DNA of 64,000 bases, from NCBI GenBank assembly GCA_037144355.1, contig JBAWWY010000003.1:42225-106224 (forward strand). The letters run 5' to 3'. This stretch comes from JBAWWY01 sp037144355. GTDB lineage: Bacteria; Bacillota; Clostridia; Peptostreptococcales; Anaerovoracaceae. This document shows positions 8,965 to 16,905 of the stretch, in pieces. The position numbers and the translations under genes are program-made. A model generated the notes under the pieces. That model was not told the DNA's origin. It saw only the letters and a program-made list of their open reading frames with translations, and made no database searches. The stretch's first letter is position 1. Every line of letters starts with the position of its first letter.

Positions 8965-10788
8965 ATGGTCAATTTAAAAATCAACAATAAACAAATCACA
9001 GTTCCAAAAGGAACTACAATATTGGAAGCCGCAAAGGCAAATCATATATTGATTCCAACAATGTGTTATCTGGAAGGGGTTCATAAATTTGGCTCATGTA
9101 GAATATGCGTTGTCCAGGTGGAAGGCTTAAAGAACCTCCAAGCATCCTGTATCACTCCAGTCACTGAAGGAATGGTTATCCAAACCAATTCTAAAAGAGT
9201 AAGGAGTACTAGGAAAGTCTTATATGAGTTGATGCTTTCAGACCATCCAAAGGATTGCTTGAAATGTGCGAGAAACCAATCATGCGATTTCCAAAAGCTT
9301 GGAGAATTAATCCAAATCGATTCTTCAAGATTTGAGGGAGAAAAATCTAAAACAGAAATAGACGAAACCTCGCCATCGGTTTATAGGGATGCGACAAAAT
9401 GTATTTTATGCAGGCGCTGTGTAACAATGTGTAACGAGGTCCAAGGTGTCGGTATATTGAATCCACAATTCAGGGGATTTGCATCGGAAATAACACCAGG
9501 AGATGAACTTTCACTGCTCCAGTCGGCTTGTACTTTCTGTGGACAATGTACCACAGTTTGCCCTGTTGATGCGTTAAAGGAAAAAGATTCAACTGCTGCT
9601 GTTTGGGAAGCGCTTCTTGATCCAAATAAGAAAGTCATCATTCAGACTGCTCCGGCTATTAGAGCGGCACTTGGAGAAGAATTTGGGAATGAAGCAGGCG
9701 AATGTGTCACTGGGCAAATGGTTAGTGCTTTAAAAGAAATGGATTTCGATTTTGTTTTCGATACAAATTTTGCAGCTGATTTAACCATTATTGAAGAGGG
9801 AACAGAGCTTCTTGGAAGGCTTACACAATTGTTTTATTCCACAGGTGCAATCAACGACGAACAACTGGCTAAAACAGGATTTAAAGCCCCCGACAAGGCT
9901 CCTACCATTCCAATGCTTACAAGTTGCAGCCCAGGATGGATCAATTACATTGAACATTTTTATCCAACCATGCTAGATAATCTATCATCGTGCAAATCAC
10001 CACATATGATGCTTGGCGCACTTTGTAAAAGCTACTTTGCTGAAAAAAACAATATAAAACCTGAAGATGTATTTGTGGTGTCGGTAATGCCTTGTACAGC
10101 AAAGAAATATGAAATCACACGGCCAGAGATGGAAAATGATGGGGTAAGAAATGTTGATGCTGTCTTGACTACTAGAGAGCTTGCAAGGATGATCAAGGAT
10201 TCAGGAATTGACTTCAATTCACTCCCAGAGAGCGAATTTGACAATCCGCTAGGACTCTCTACAGGTGCGGCCGATATATTCGGAGTGCCAGGCGGAGTTA
10301 TGGAAGCTGCACTAAGAACAGTTTATGAAATAGTCACAGGTAGGGAACTTCCATTTGCGCAACTTCATGTTAAGCCTATTCAAGGGCTTGAAAGAATCAA
10401 GAGCGCCGAATTCACCATCGAAGATGCAAAGGAGGAATGGAAATTCCTCAACGGAGTAACCGTTAAAATAGCAGCAACAAGCGGTCTCAAGGGTGCATCA
10501 ATACTAATGGAACAGATTAAAAAGGGAGAAAGCCCTTATCACTTCATCGAGGTCATGGGTTGTCCAGGAGGCTGCATCAGTGGAGGCGGCCAGCCAAGGA
10601 TGACAAATGATGCAGTTAGGGAAAAAAGAATTCATGCATTGTATATGGAAGATGAAGGAAAAACCATTAGAAAATCCCACGAAAACCCATATATTACAAA
10701 GATTTATGAAGAATTTTTAGGAAAGCCATTAGGTCACAAATCCCATGAATTGCTTCATACAACTTACACAATGAAAAGCAAGAATTAA
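8965..10788 (+). CDS. hymC: [FeFe]-hydrogenase-like catalytic subunit (HymC/HydA-type)
   Basis: 607 residues. The N-terminus has a [2Fe-2S] domain (about 1-80), a His-ligated [4Fe-4S] motif (DHPKDCLKCARNQSC) and two ferredoxin clusters (CILCRRCVTMCNE, CTFCGQCTTVCP). The H-cluster domain follows, with L1 reading TSCSPGW (residues 319-325), L2 MPCTAKKYE (from 375) and L3 EVMGCPGGC (C533, C537) then GGGQP. L1 is normally TSCCPxW, so Ser322 replaces its second Cys. The other cluster ligands and the L2 Lys and Glu are kept. It starts 13 nt after hymB. It may evolve or oxidise H2, or act in a hydrogenase-derived transhydrogenase. Confidence 0.88.
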   Translation: MVNLKINNKQITVPKGTTILEAAKANHILIPTMCYLEGVHKFGSCRICVVQVEGLKNLQASCITPVTEGMVIQTNSKRVRSTRKVLYELMLSDHPKDCLKCARNQSCDFQKLGELIQIDSSRFEGEKSKTEIDETSPSVYRDATKCILCRRCVTMCNEVQGVGILNPQFRGFASEITPGDELSLLQSACTFCGQCTTVCPVDALKEKDSTAAVWEALLDPNKKVIIQTAPAIRAALGEEFGNEAGECVTGQMVSALKEMDFDFVFDTNFAADLTIIEEGTELLGRLTQLFYSTGAINDEQLAKTGFKAPDKAPTIPMLTSCSPGWINYIEHFYPTMLDNLSSCKSPHMMLGALCKSYFAEKNNIKPEDVFVVSVMPCTAKKYEITRPEMENDGVRNVDAVLTTRELARMIKDSGIDFNSLPESEFDNPLGLSTGAADIFGVPGGVMEAALRTVYEIVTGRELPFAQLHVKPIQGLERIKSAEFTIEDAKEEWKFLNGVTVKIAATSGLKGASILMEQIKKGESPYHFIEVMGCPGGCISGGGQPRMTNDAVREKRIHALYMEDEGKTIRKSHENPYITKIYEEFLGKPLGHKSHELLHTTYTMKSKN

Positions 10789-10811
10789 CATTAAATAAAA
10801 GCATATTGAAA

Positions 10812-10845
10812 AGTGGCAACTTGAAAACAAGTTGCCGCTTTTTTA
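10812..10845 (+). terminator. Intrinsic terminator of the hymABC operon
   Basis: 12-bp stem (10812-10823 with 10828-10839, one T-G pair), AAAA loop, then a run of six T. Confidence 0.9.
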
Positions 10846-10948
10846 GCCTTTTTCAGTAATTTAATAAATGTAATACACATGATATATCCAATCATATCTT
10901 TACAAAATGCATGAATCCATTGTATAATTCAATCTACGCATTATACAT

Positions 10949-11025
10949 GCGCCAGTAGCTCAGCTGGATAGAGTATCTGACTACGAATCAGCAGGTCGGG
11001 GGTTCGAATCCCTTCTGGCGCACCA
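10949..11025 (+). tRNA. tRNA-Arg (anticodon ACG)
   Basis: A complete cloverleaf of 77 nt including encoded CCA (11023-11025). Acceptor stem GCGCCAG/CTGGCGC, D-loop AGCTGGATA, anticodon loop CTACGAA giving ACG (read as ICG after deamination, for CGN codons), and the T-loop TTCGAAT on a 5-bp stem. The outermost anticodon-stem pair is a T-C mismatch, leaving four pairs. It lies alone between the hydrogenase and por operons. Confidence 0.96.
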
Positions 11026-11029
11026 CTAG

Positions 11030-11064
11030 AAGCCTTGCAATTACTAAATTGTTGGGCTTTTCTT
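11030..11064 (+). terminator. Probable terminator after tRNA-Arg
   Basis: AAGCC (11030-11034) and GGGCTT (11054-11059) pair with CAAT/ATTG as a second helix, followed by TTTCTT. The stem is interrupted. Confidence 0.5.
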
Positions 11065-11194
11065 ATTTCTATAATAGGTTAACATAATGCGAAATGGGAT
11101 TCATTTGGGGTTTATTTTCGAAATATTGGGTTTAAAATGTTTTAAAGTGTTTCTGCTGCGATCTCATCTTATATCGCTTGAAATTGACTAAATA

Positions 11195-11203
11195 TGTTAT
11201 AAT
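11195..11203 (+). promoter_or_regulatory. Extended -10 promoter of the por operon leader
   Basis: TGTTATAAT at 11195-11203 is an extended -10 box; no good -35 box is at the right distance. It would start a leader of about 215 nt ahead of porG. Confidence 0.5.
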
Positions 11204-11209
11204 AAACAC

Positions 11210-11400
11210 TTAGACGATACTGTTATTGACAAAATACAGTTGAGTGGTTATATTTATTGTAATTATATTTAAGGGCGCTTTGGGAGAAGATATATTTCCC
11301 CCATCATAAGGAAAGCATATGATGGTACGCTTGATAATGGGTAGTATAGCGAATGGCTTTCAAGCTTTCGTCCCTTTGCGGAACGAAAGTTTTTTTATAT
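11210..11400 (+). promoter_or_regulatory. Structured 5' leader (candidate riboswitch or attenuator) of porGDAB
   Basis: A long leader with several local helices: ACTGT/ACAGT near 11219-11241 enclosed by CACT/AGTG, GGGA/TCCC around 11281-11300, ATCATA/TATGAT around 11304-11325, CGCT/AGCG around 11331-11352, then the terminator hairpin 11365-11397. This aptamer-plus-terminator layout suggests conditional termination before porG. I checked by eye for the TPP, glycine, AdoCbl, FMN, SAM, purine and T-box signatures and saw none complete. Confidence 0.45.
11365..11397 (+). terminator. Terminator hairpin inside the por leader
   Basis: CTTTCGT (11365-11371) pairs with ACGAAAG (11383-11389), extended by CC/GG with a bulged A, then seven T. 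It ends 30 nt before the porG start, so it would need read-through for expression. Confidence 0.75.
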
Positions 11401-11427
11401 CATTTATAATAACTGGAGGAAAATGCA

Positions 11428-12012
11428 ATGTTGACCAACGATATGGTAGAAATTCGCTGGCACGGACGAGGCGGACAGGGAGCAAAAATGGCTTGCCTGC
11501 TCCTTGCAGAAGTAGCTGGCATGGAAGGCAAATTTGTTCAGGGCTTCCCGGAATACGGACCAGAACGCATGGGCGCGCCCCTTACAGCATATAATAGAAT
11601 AAGTGAAAAAAGATGTTCAATACATTCAAACATATATAATCCCAATTATGTGGTGGTTTTGGATGAAACCTTGCTAGACAGCGTAGACGTTGCCGGTGGG
11701 CTAAAAGAAAACGGTGCTATAATTATCAATACTCCCAGCATGCCAAAGGAGATACGTCACAAGTTGCGTGGATGGAGTGGAAAAGTCTGTACAATAGACG
11801 CTCGTAGTATTTCGGAAGAGATGCTAGGCAGAAATTTCCCAAATACCCCATTACTGGCTGCGGTTGTAAAGGTCAGCGGAGTTTTGGAAATCCAAAGTTT
11901 TTTAGCAGATATTGAAGAATCATATAGACATAAATTTGCTGGCAAGCCTCAAGCAATTGAGGGGAATATGGCAACATTGAGAAAATCCATGGAGGAGGTG
12001 CAGGTAGGATGA
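11428..12012 (+). CDS. porG: Pyruvate (2-oxoacid):ferredoxin oxidoreductase, gamma subunit
   Basis: 194 residues, ATG 11428 after GGAGGA. This is the EKR-type gamma subunit of four-subunit 2-oxoacid:ferredoxin oxidoreductases, recognised by WHGRGGQGAK at residues 10-19 and by FPEYGPERMGAP (about 38-49). The complex oxidises a 2-oxoacid plus CoA to acyl-CoA and CO2 while reducing ferredoxin. It is the first gene of a tight gamma-delta-alpha-beta operon and overlaps the next gene by 4 nt (ATGA). The gene order and alpha type favour pyruvate; 2-ketoisovalerate oxidoreductase is the main alternative. Confidence 0.88.
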   Translation: MLTNDMVEIRWHGRGGQGAKMACLLLAEVAGMEGKFVQGFPEYGPERMGAPLTAYNRISEKRCSIHSNIYNPNYVVVLDETLLDSVDVAGGLKENGAIIINTPSMPKEIRHKLRGWSGKVCTIDARSISEEMLGRNFPNTPLLAAVVKVSGVLEIQSFLADIEESYRHKFAGKPQAIEGNMATLRKSMEEVQVG

Positions 12013-12317
12013 TCAAAGCAAAGGATATCAATGAAAATTCAGTTTTGGAAGATCTAACTCCTGGTGGTGAGATTTACGAACCAGGGACGGCACGTGACTT
12101 CAATACCGGTACATGGCGTATTGACACACCTCTCTTTCTTGCTGAGTCATGTAAACACTGCATGCTTTGCGTTCCATTCTGCCCTGACAGCGCAATTCCT
12201 GTCAAGGAGGGGAAACGCCTCGACTTCATTTATATGCACTGCAAGGGCTGCGGCATCTGTGAGAAAGTATGCCCCTTCCAAGCTATTGAGATGACCATGG
12301 GAGGTGAAGTTAAATGA
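12009..12317 (+). CDS. porD: Pyruvate (2-oxoacid):ferredoxin oxidoreductase, delta subunit (2x[4Fe-4S])
   Basis: 102 residues. The C-terminal half is a bacterial-type ferredoxin with two cluster motifs, CKHCMLCVPFCP (about 50-61) and CKGCGICEKVCP (about 79-90). The N-terminal half is the short extension usual for PorD (EPGTARDFNTGTWR). It passes electrons from the TPP-bearing beta subunit to external ferredoxin. Start and stop both overlap the neighbouring genes by 4 nt (ATGA), which indicates translational coupling. Confidence 0.9.
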   Translation: MIKAKDINENSVLEDLTPGGEIYEPGTARDFNTGTWRIDTPLFLAESCKHCMLCVPFCPDSAIPVKEGKRLDFIYMHCKGCGICEKVCPFQAIEMTMGGEVK

Positions 12318-13498
12318 GCAAATGTTTTTCCGGAAACGAAGCGGTTGCCTATGCAATGAAACAGATAAATCCTGATGTAATGGGAGCATTTCCAATAACT
12401 CCATCCACTGAAATTCCAGAATACTTCGCAGAATATGTTGCAAATGGAGAAGTAAACACGGAATACGTCACAGTAGAGTCTGAACATAGTTCAATGTCTG
12501 TATGTATCGCTGCGCAGGCGGCGGGAGCCAGAGCCGTGAGTGCGACTTCGTCTTGCGGACTTGCATTGATGTATGAGCTTTTATACATTGCTGCTTCATG
12601 CCGTTTGCCGGTTACACTTGCATGTGTGAATCGGGCGCTTTCCGGCCCAATCAATATCAACAACGACCACTCAGACTCAATGGGAGCTCGTGACAGTGGC
12701 TGGATTCAAATATATGCTGAGAACAACCAGGAGGCTTATGATAATTTTATCATGGCTATGCCGATTGGAGAGTGTTCAAGCATAAGATTGCCGGTTATGA
12801 CTTGCATGGATGGCTTTATTACAAGCCATGCAGTGGAAAATATAGAACTTTTAGAAACGGATGCGGTAAGGAATTTTGTCGGTGAATATAATCCCGAAAA
12901 CTATTTATTGAAAAAAGAAAATCCACTGGCGGTGGGACCTTATGATATAAGTTCTTATTATATGGAGCACAAGGTAATGCAAGCTGAAGCAATGAAGGCT
13001 TCTAAATCCAGGATAATCCAAGTAGCCAATGAATTTGAAAAGATTTCAGGCAGAAAATATGGATTATTCGAAGAATATAGGATGGATGATGCGGAACTCG
13101 CGTTAGTTTTGATTGGATCAAGTGCAGGAACTGCCAAAGCAGCTGTTGACAAGTTGCGAGAGGATGGAGTAAAAGCAGGACTTATTAAAATCAGGGTTTT
13201 TCGTCCTTTTCCTGGGGAGGAACTGGCTCAAGCTTTATCCAAGACCAAAGCTGTGGCTGTGATGGACAAAGCTGAAGGCTTTTCGGCAAATGGAGGTCCT
13301 TTGTTTGCTGAAACCCGTAGTGCCTTGTATGATCAGAAGGAGCGTCCTTATCTAATCAATATCGTTTATGGTTTGGGCGGACGGGACTTTAAGACTGATG
13401 ATGTTGAAAAGATTTTTCGCCGGCTGGCAGATATAAAAGAAACCGGACAAACAGGGCCGATATACACTCATTTGGGCCAAAGGGAAAGGAGGAAATAG
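12314..13498 (+). CDS. porA: Pyruvate (2-oxoacid):ferredoxin oxidoreductase, alpha subunit
   Basis: 394 residues, the usual size for the alpha subunit of four-subunit enzymes. The pyrimidine-binding domain begins with SGNEAVAYAM and contains FPITPSTEIPE (about 26-36) and the VESEHSSMS segment with the conserved Glu. Domain II follows in the last third (about 255-390). It binds TPP together with PorB and holds the 2-oxoacid site. It overlaps porD by 4 nt, with 1 nt between its stop and porB. Confidence 0.9.
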   Translation: MSKCFSGNEAVAYAMKQINPDVMGAFPITPSTEIPEYFAEYVANGEVNTEYVTVESEHSSMSVCIAAQAAGARAVSATSSCGLALMYELLYIAASCRLPVTLACVNRALSGPININNDHSDSMGARDSGWIQIYAENNQEAYDNFIMAMPIGECSSIRLPVMTCMDGFITSHAVENIELLETDAVRNFVGEYNPENYLLKKENPLAVGPYDISSYYMEHKVMQAEAMKASKSRIIQVANEFEKISGRKYGLFEEYRMDDAELALVLIGSSAGTAKAAVDKLREDGVKAGLIKIRVFRPFPGEELAQALSKTKAVAVMDKAEGFSANGGPLFAETRSALYDQKERPYLINIVYGLGGRDFKTDDVEKIFRRLADIKETGQTGPIYTHLGQRERRK

Positions 13499-13499
13499 A

Positions 13500-14438
13500 A
13501 TGAATACAGTTTATGACTTGAAAAGGGAAGTGGAAAAGCCTGCAAGACTTACCGGCGGACATAGGCTTTGTGCTGGATGCGGCGCAGGTATCGTTGTCTC
13601 AGGTGTTTTAAGAGCTATAGAAAAAGAAGATAGAGCCGTAGTTGTAAATGCTACTGGTTGTTTGGAAGTTTCCACATTCATGTATCCATACACTGCTTAT
13701 ACGGACAGTTTCATTCATTCTGCTTTTGAAAACTCCGCAGCTACATGTTCTGGAGTTGAAGCGGCATACAACGCTTTAAAACGCCGAGACAAGGTTGAAG
13801 GAACTGTGAAGTTCGTTACTTTTGCAGGAGATGGAGGCACCTATGATATTGGGTTTCAATCTCTTTCGGGAGCCATGGAAAGAGGACACGACATGGTCTA
13901 TGTCTGCTACGACAATGAGGCATACATGAATACCGGAACCCAGCGTTCATCCTCAACGCCTCGTTTTGCTAGGACCACAACCTCCGCAGTAGGATCTGTC
14001 CATCCTGGCAAGATACAGCTTAAAAAGGATTTGACAGAGATATTGGTCGCACATAATATTCCATATGTTGCCCAAACTGCGCCAATAGGAAATTTAAAGG
14101 ACTTACATACCAAGTCCCATAAAGCCATTTATACTAAAGGACCATGCTTCTTGAACATATTATCTCCATGCCCAAGGGGTTGGGGATATCCAATGGCAGA
14201 TCTTTCCCAGATTATCAAACTTGCGGTGGATACATGCGCATGGCCTCTTTATGAAGTTGAAGAAGGAGTATGGCGTCTAAGCTATACGCCGAAGAAAAAG
14301 CTGCCTATAGAGGACTTTTTACGCCCTCAGGCTAGATTCAGCCATATGTTCCAGAAGGGAAACGAGTGGATGATTGAAGAAGCCCAGCAAAATGTTGATT
14401 TAAAGTGGGAGAGACTCCGGGAACGTACCGACGCTTAA
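13500..14438 (+). CDS. porB: Pyruvate (2-oxoacid):ferredoxin oxidoreductase, beta subunit (TPP and [4Fe-4S])
   Basis: 312 residues. The TPP signature begins GDGGTYDIGFQ (about 104-114) and closes with DNEAYMNTG (about 138-146). Four cysteines typical of the PorB cluster are visible: the CAGC pair (about 22-25), NATGCLEV (about 53) and VDTCAW (about 245). It is the catalytic partner of PorA. The operon appears to end here, since the next gene begins about 80 nt later with its own ribosome binding site, though without a clear terminator between them. Confidence 0.92.
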   Translation: MNTVYDLKREVEKPARLTGGHRLCAGCGAGIVVSGVLRAIEKEDRAVVVNATGCLEVSTFMYPYTAYTDSFIHSAFENSAATCSGVEAAYNALKRRDKVEGTVKFVTFAGDGGTYDIGFQSLSGAMERGHDMVYVCYDNEAYMNTGTQRSSSTPRFARTTTSAVGSVHPGKIQLKKDLTEILVAHNIPYVAQTAPIGNLKDLHTKSHKAIYTKGPCFLNILSPCPRGWGYPMADLSQIIKLAVDTCAWPLYEVEEGVWRLSYTPKKKLPIEDFLRPQARFSHMFQKGNEWMIEEAQQNVDLKWERLRERTDA

Positions 14439-14516
14439 GATTCTTTATAAACAAATTGCAAAATTATGATATTATTACTGAATAGTGTGACAACTGTTAA
14501 CAAGGAGGTTTTGCCT

Positions 14517-15425
14517 GTGGAATCGACAATATTTACAAATGAGATCATTTTATCCTGGCTGAATTATTATTCAAGCAACGTGGAAATCAACCTTTCAAAG
14601 CTGAAGATACTGGACATTACAGGGAAAAACAAGAATCTTATACCAGCCATAATGAACAACCAGGCCGTGCTGGTCTTTACGGATGCAGGCCATCCAGACA
14701 TCTTCTATGATATGTGGAATTCTGAACTTGGAGACTGTGACATTTGGTATAATGACGGGTCAGATCCATCTGGAGAGATTAGGAAAAACAAACTATCCGA
14801 CATGATTGACAGGGGAATCAATGCCTCAGCTGCCATGTTGATTATGAACGATAAAGTTACGACGAACTATCAGATTGGAATGGAAAACGACCGTTTCTCC
14901 AGTGGCTCCATCCATTATGTCTGTAGGGAAGTCAGGGCTGTCATAATGAACAAACTCAATCTTAGGGATCAGGACAATATATGCATAATCTCAGGTGAAA
15001 GCATTGCGGTTGAAGCGGCCATGATTGCAACCGAAGGCAGTGTAATCGCAGTGGAATACAATAACAGCGATAGGAATACCATGAAGGAGAATGTTGACAA
15101 ATTTGGCCTTGGCAATGTAACAATCGCAGAGTCTCTTGAGGATGGAATTCTAGATAGATTGCCATCACCAGATGTGGCATTCATTGTTGCTTCTCCCAAG
15201 ATTGGCAGCGAGATAAAGAAGCTGCTGGAAATAAATCCAGCCATGGAATTCTTAATCTATACTTTGGACTTTGAAATACTCATGTCACTTCCTGAATTGT
15301 TTAGGGAAAACAGTTTGGAGCGCACTGAAGCCTTGCATATTCAAATATCAAGAGTAAACAGTAAAAGAATGATGGAGCCATTTCCTGCCCCTTGGCTAAT
15401 CTCTAGTAGAAGCATAAAAGCATAG
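14517..15425 (+). CDS. Divergent CobL (CbiE-CbiT)-like protein, probable non-canonical or inactive methyltransferase
   Basis: 302 residues from GTG 14517, which has AAGGAGG 8 nt upstream; an earlier ATG at 14466 lacks one. The second half follows the CbiT layout: REVRAVIMNKL at the domain start, IISGESIAVEAAM where active enzymes have DIGAGTGS..EAA, AVEYNN for the acidic ribose-binding loop, then a LPSPDVAF strand and a final QISRVN..WLISS. The first ~115 residues resemble only the C-terminal half of CbiE (AVLVFTDAGHP). The glycine-rich SAM loop is lost and the CbiE N-terminus is missing, so precorrin methylation is doubtful. No other cob/cbi gene is adjacent. Assignment is by motif reading; the pseudoenzyme idea is inference. 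Confidence 0.55.
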   Translation: MESTIFTNEIILSWLNYYSSNVEINLSKLKILDITGKNKNLIPAIMNNQAVLVFTDAGHPDIFYDMWNSELGDCDIWYNDGSDPSGEIRKNKLSDMIDRGINASAAMLIMNDKVTTNYQIGMENDRFSSGSIHYVCREVRAVIMNKLNLRDQDNICIISGESIAVEAAMIATEGSVIAVEYNNSDRNTMKENVDKFGLGNVTIAESLEDGILDRLPSPDVAFIVASPKIGSEIKKLLEINPAMEFLIYTLDFEILMSLPELFRENSLERTEALHIQISRVNSKRMMEPFPAPWLISSRSIKA

Positions 15426-15481
15426 TTCAAAGATTGCGATATGCATACTATCCATTCGAAGTAAATATTTTTAAAATGAGG

Positions 15482-15512
15482 ACCCTGTAGAATTATGACT
15501 ACAGGGTTTTAT
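15482..15512 (+). terminator. Intrinsic terminator after the CobL-like gene
   Basis: Perfect 9-bp stem (15482-15490 with 15499-15507), 8-nt loop, then TTTAT. Confidence 0.85.
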
Positions 15513-15677
15513 CTCGTAGTGAGAATCTGCTATAATTTTGTAATTTATGGGGCCAAAAGGGAAATTAATTTTAATTTGCAAATGCAAAGTGAAATATGCA
15601 ATAATAAAATGTAAGTCGAAATAATAATGTGCTGGAATAATTGCTTTTATATGATTTTATGTTAAAAAGGAGTCAAT

Positions 15678-16892
15678 ATGTATTATCTCAATGAGTTGAT
15701 TGATATTGAAGTATTGCAAGAAATACAGGACAAATTTGCCGAAGCTACAGGGTTGGCTTTTGTTGCCGTTGACTACGCGGGAAAACCTATTACAAAACTC
15801 AGCAACTTTACAAATTTTTGCGAAATGATGAGAAAAGATGAAAGGTATTTTAAGGATTGTGCAAAGTGTGATGCACATGGGGGAATTGAAGCGGCAAGCC
15901 GTGGTACTCCGTATGTTTACAAATGCCATGCGGGCCTTATAGACTTTGCAGTTCCTATTATCGCAAAAGGCCAGTATATAGCATCAATACTTGGCGGACA
16001 GGTAAGAACTTTGCCAGAGGATGAAAACAAGGTTGACACCATTAGAAGACAATCAGATGGCATAATGGAGAATAGAGATTATGCTGAAGCGTATAAAAAA
16101 ATAAACACTATACCATACGAACAAATTGTTTCCGTTGCCGAGCTTATGTCTAAAGTAACACATTATATGGTTGATAAGACCATAATGAATATGTATCAGG
16201 AAGAATTGAACAGCAAGAATGTACTATTGATGGAGGAAATAAAGGCGAAAGCCAGCTTGGAAAAATTCTTGAAGGATTCGGAAATCAAGGCCCTCCAATC
16301 ACAGATAAACCCACATTTCACTTTTAACGTTTTAAATACCATTGTAAGGCTGGCAATAATCGAGAAAGCAGAAAAAACACAAGAACTTACATATCTCTTT
16401 GCCGAACTCCTTAGATATGTTATTCGAAATGTAAATAACGAAGTTGCCGTTGAAGATGAAATAAATCAAATAAGACGATATTTTGGGATACAGTCTATCC
16501 GTTTCGGAGAAAAAATGCAATTCAGCTTTGACGTGGATGCAAAGATAAATAGGTACAAGATACCATCAATGCTGATACAGCCAATGGTGGAAAATGCCAT
16601 GGCCCACGGAATAGAAACCATGGAAAGCACGGGGATAATTTTTATCCGTGGATATCAAACGGATAAAGATATGATTTTTGAAATAGTCGATAATGGTGTT
16701 GGCATGTCGGAAAGGCTCATAAGTCAAGTTCTAGCGAGGAAAAACAATGTCATAAGCTCTGCATCGTCAACTGGAATAGGAATATCAAACACGAATGAAA
16801 GACTTATTTTGGCATACGGCCCAGAATATGGATTGCAAATAAATAGCAGGCTTGGAGAAGGTACAACTGTAACTATAAGAATACCAAAGTAA
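15678..16892 (+). CDS. Sensor histidine kinase with PocR ligand-binding domain
   Basis: 404 residues, no membrane segment, so cytoplasmic. Residues about 5-165 form a PocR domain (helical start, TGLAFVAVDYAGKP, and CAKCDAHGG with paired cysteines). In enterobacterial PocR, which is AraC-type, this domain senses 1,2-propanediol. A linker helix leads to a LytS/YesM-type His-kinase domain with the phospho-acceptor H213 in QINPHFTFN, then an HATPase (ENAMAHGIE N-box, DNGVGMS). ATG 15678 follows AAAAAGGAG. The response regulator is 13 nt downstream and the diol-degrading microcompartment operon lies beyond, so it likely senses a diol or glycerol. Confidence 0.88.
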   Translation: MYYLNELIDIEVLQEIQDKFAEATGLAFVAVDYAGKPITKLSNFTNFCEMMRKDERYFKDCAKCDAHGGIEAASRGTPYVYKCHAGLIDFAVPIIAKGQYIASILGGQVRTLPEDENKVDTIRRQSDGIMENRDYAEAYKKINTIPYEQIVSVAELMSKVTHYMVDKTIMNMYQEELNSKNVLLMEEIKAKASLEKFLKDSEIKALQSQINPHFTFNVLNTIVRLAIIEKAEKTQELTYLFAELLRYVIRNVNNEVAVEDEINQIRRYFGIQSIRFGEKMQFSFDVDAKINRYKIPSMLIQPMVENAMAHGIETMESTGIIFIRGYQTDKDMIFEIVDNGVGMSERLISQVLARKNNVISSASSTGIGISNTNERLILAYGPEYGLQINSRLGEGTTVTIRIPK

Positions 16893-16905
16893 CGGAGGGC
16901 TAACG

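Noticed and set aside
11271..11365. TPP riboswitch in the por leader
   Set aside because: GATAATG and AGCGAATGG recall the 3' half of THI elements, but the CTGAGA box is missing and spacing is wrong.
11319..11594. Open frame through the por leader terminator
   Set aside because: It reads through the leader hairpins and into porG in another frame; no family features.
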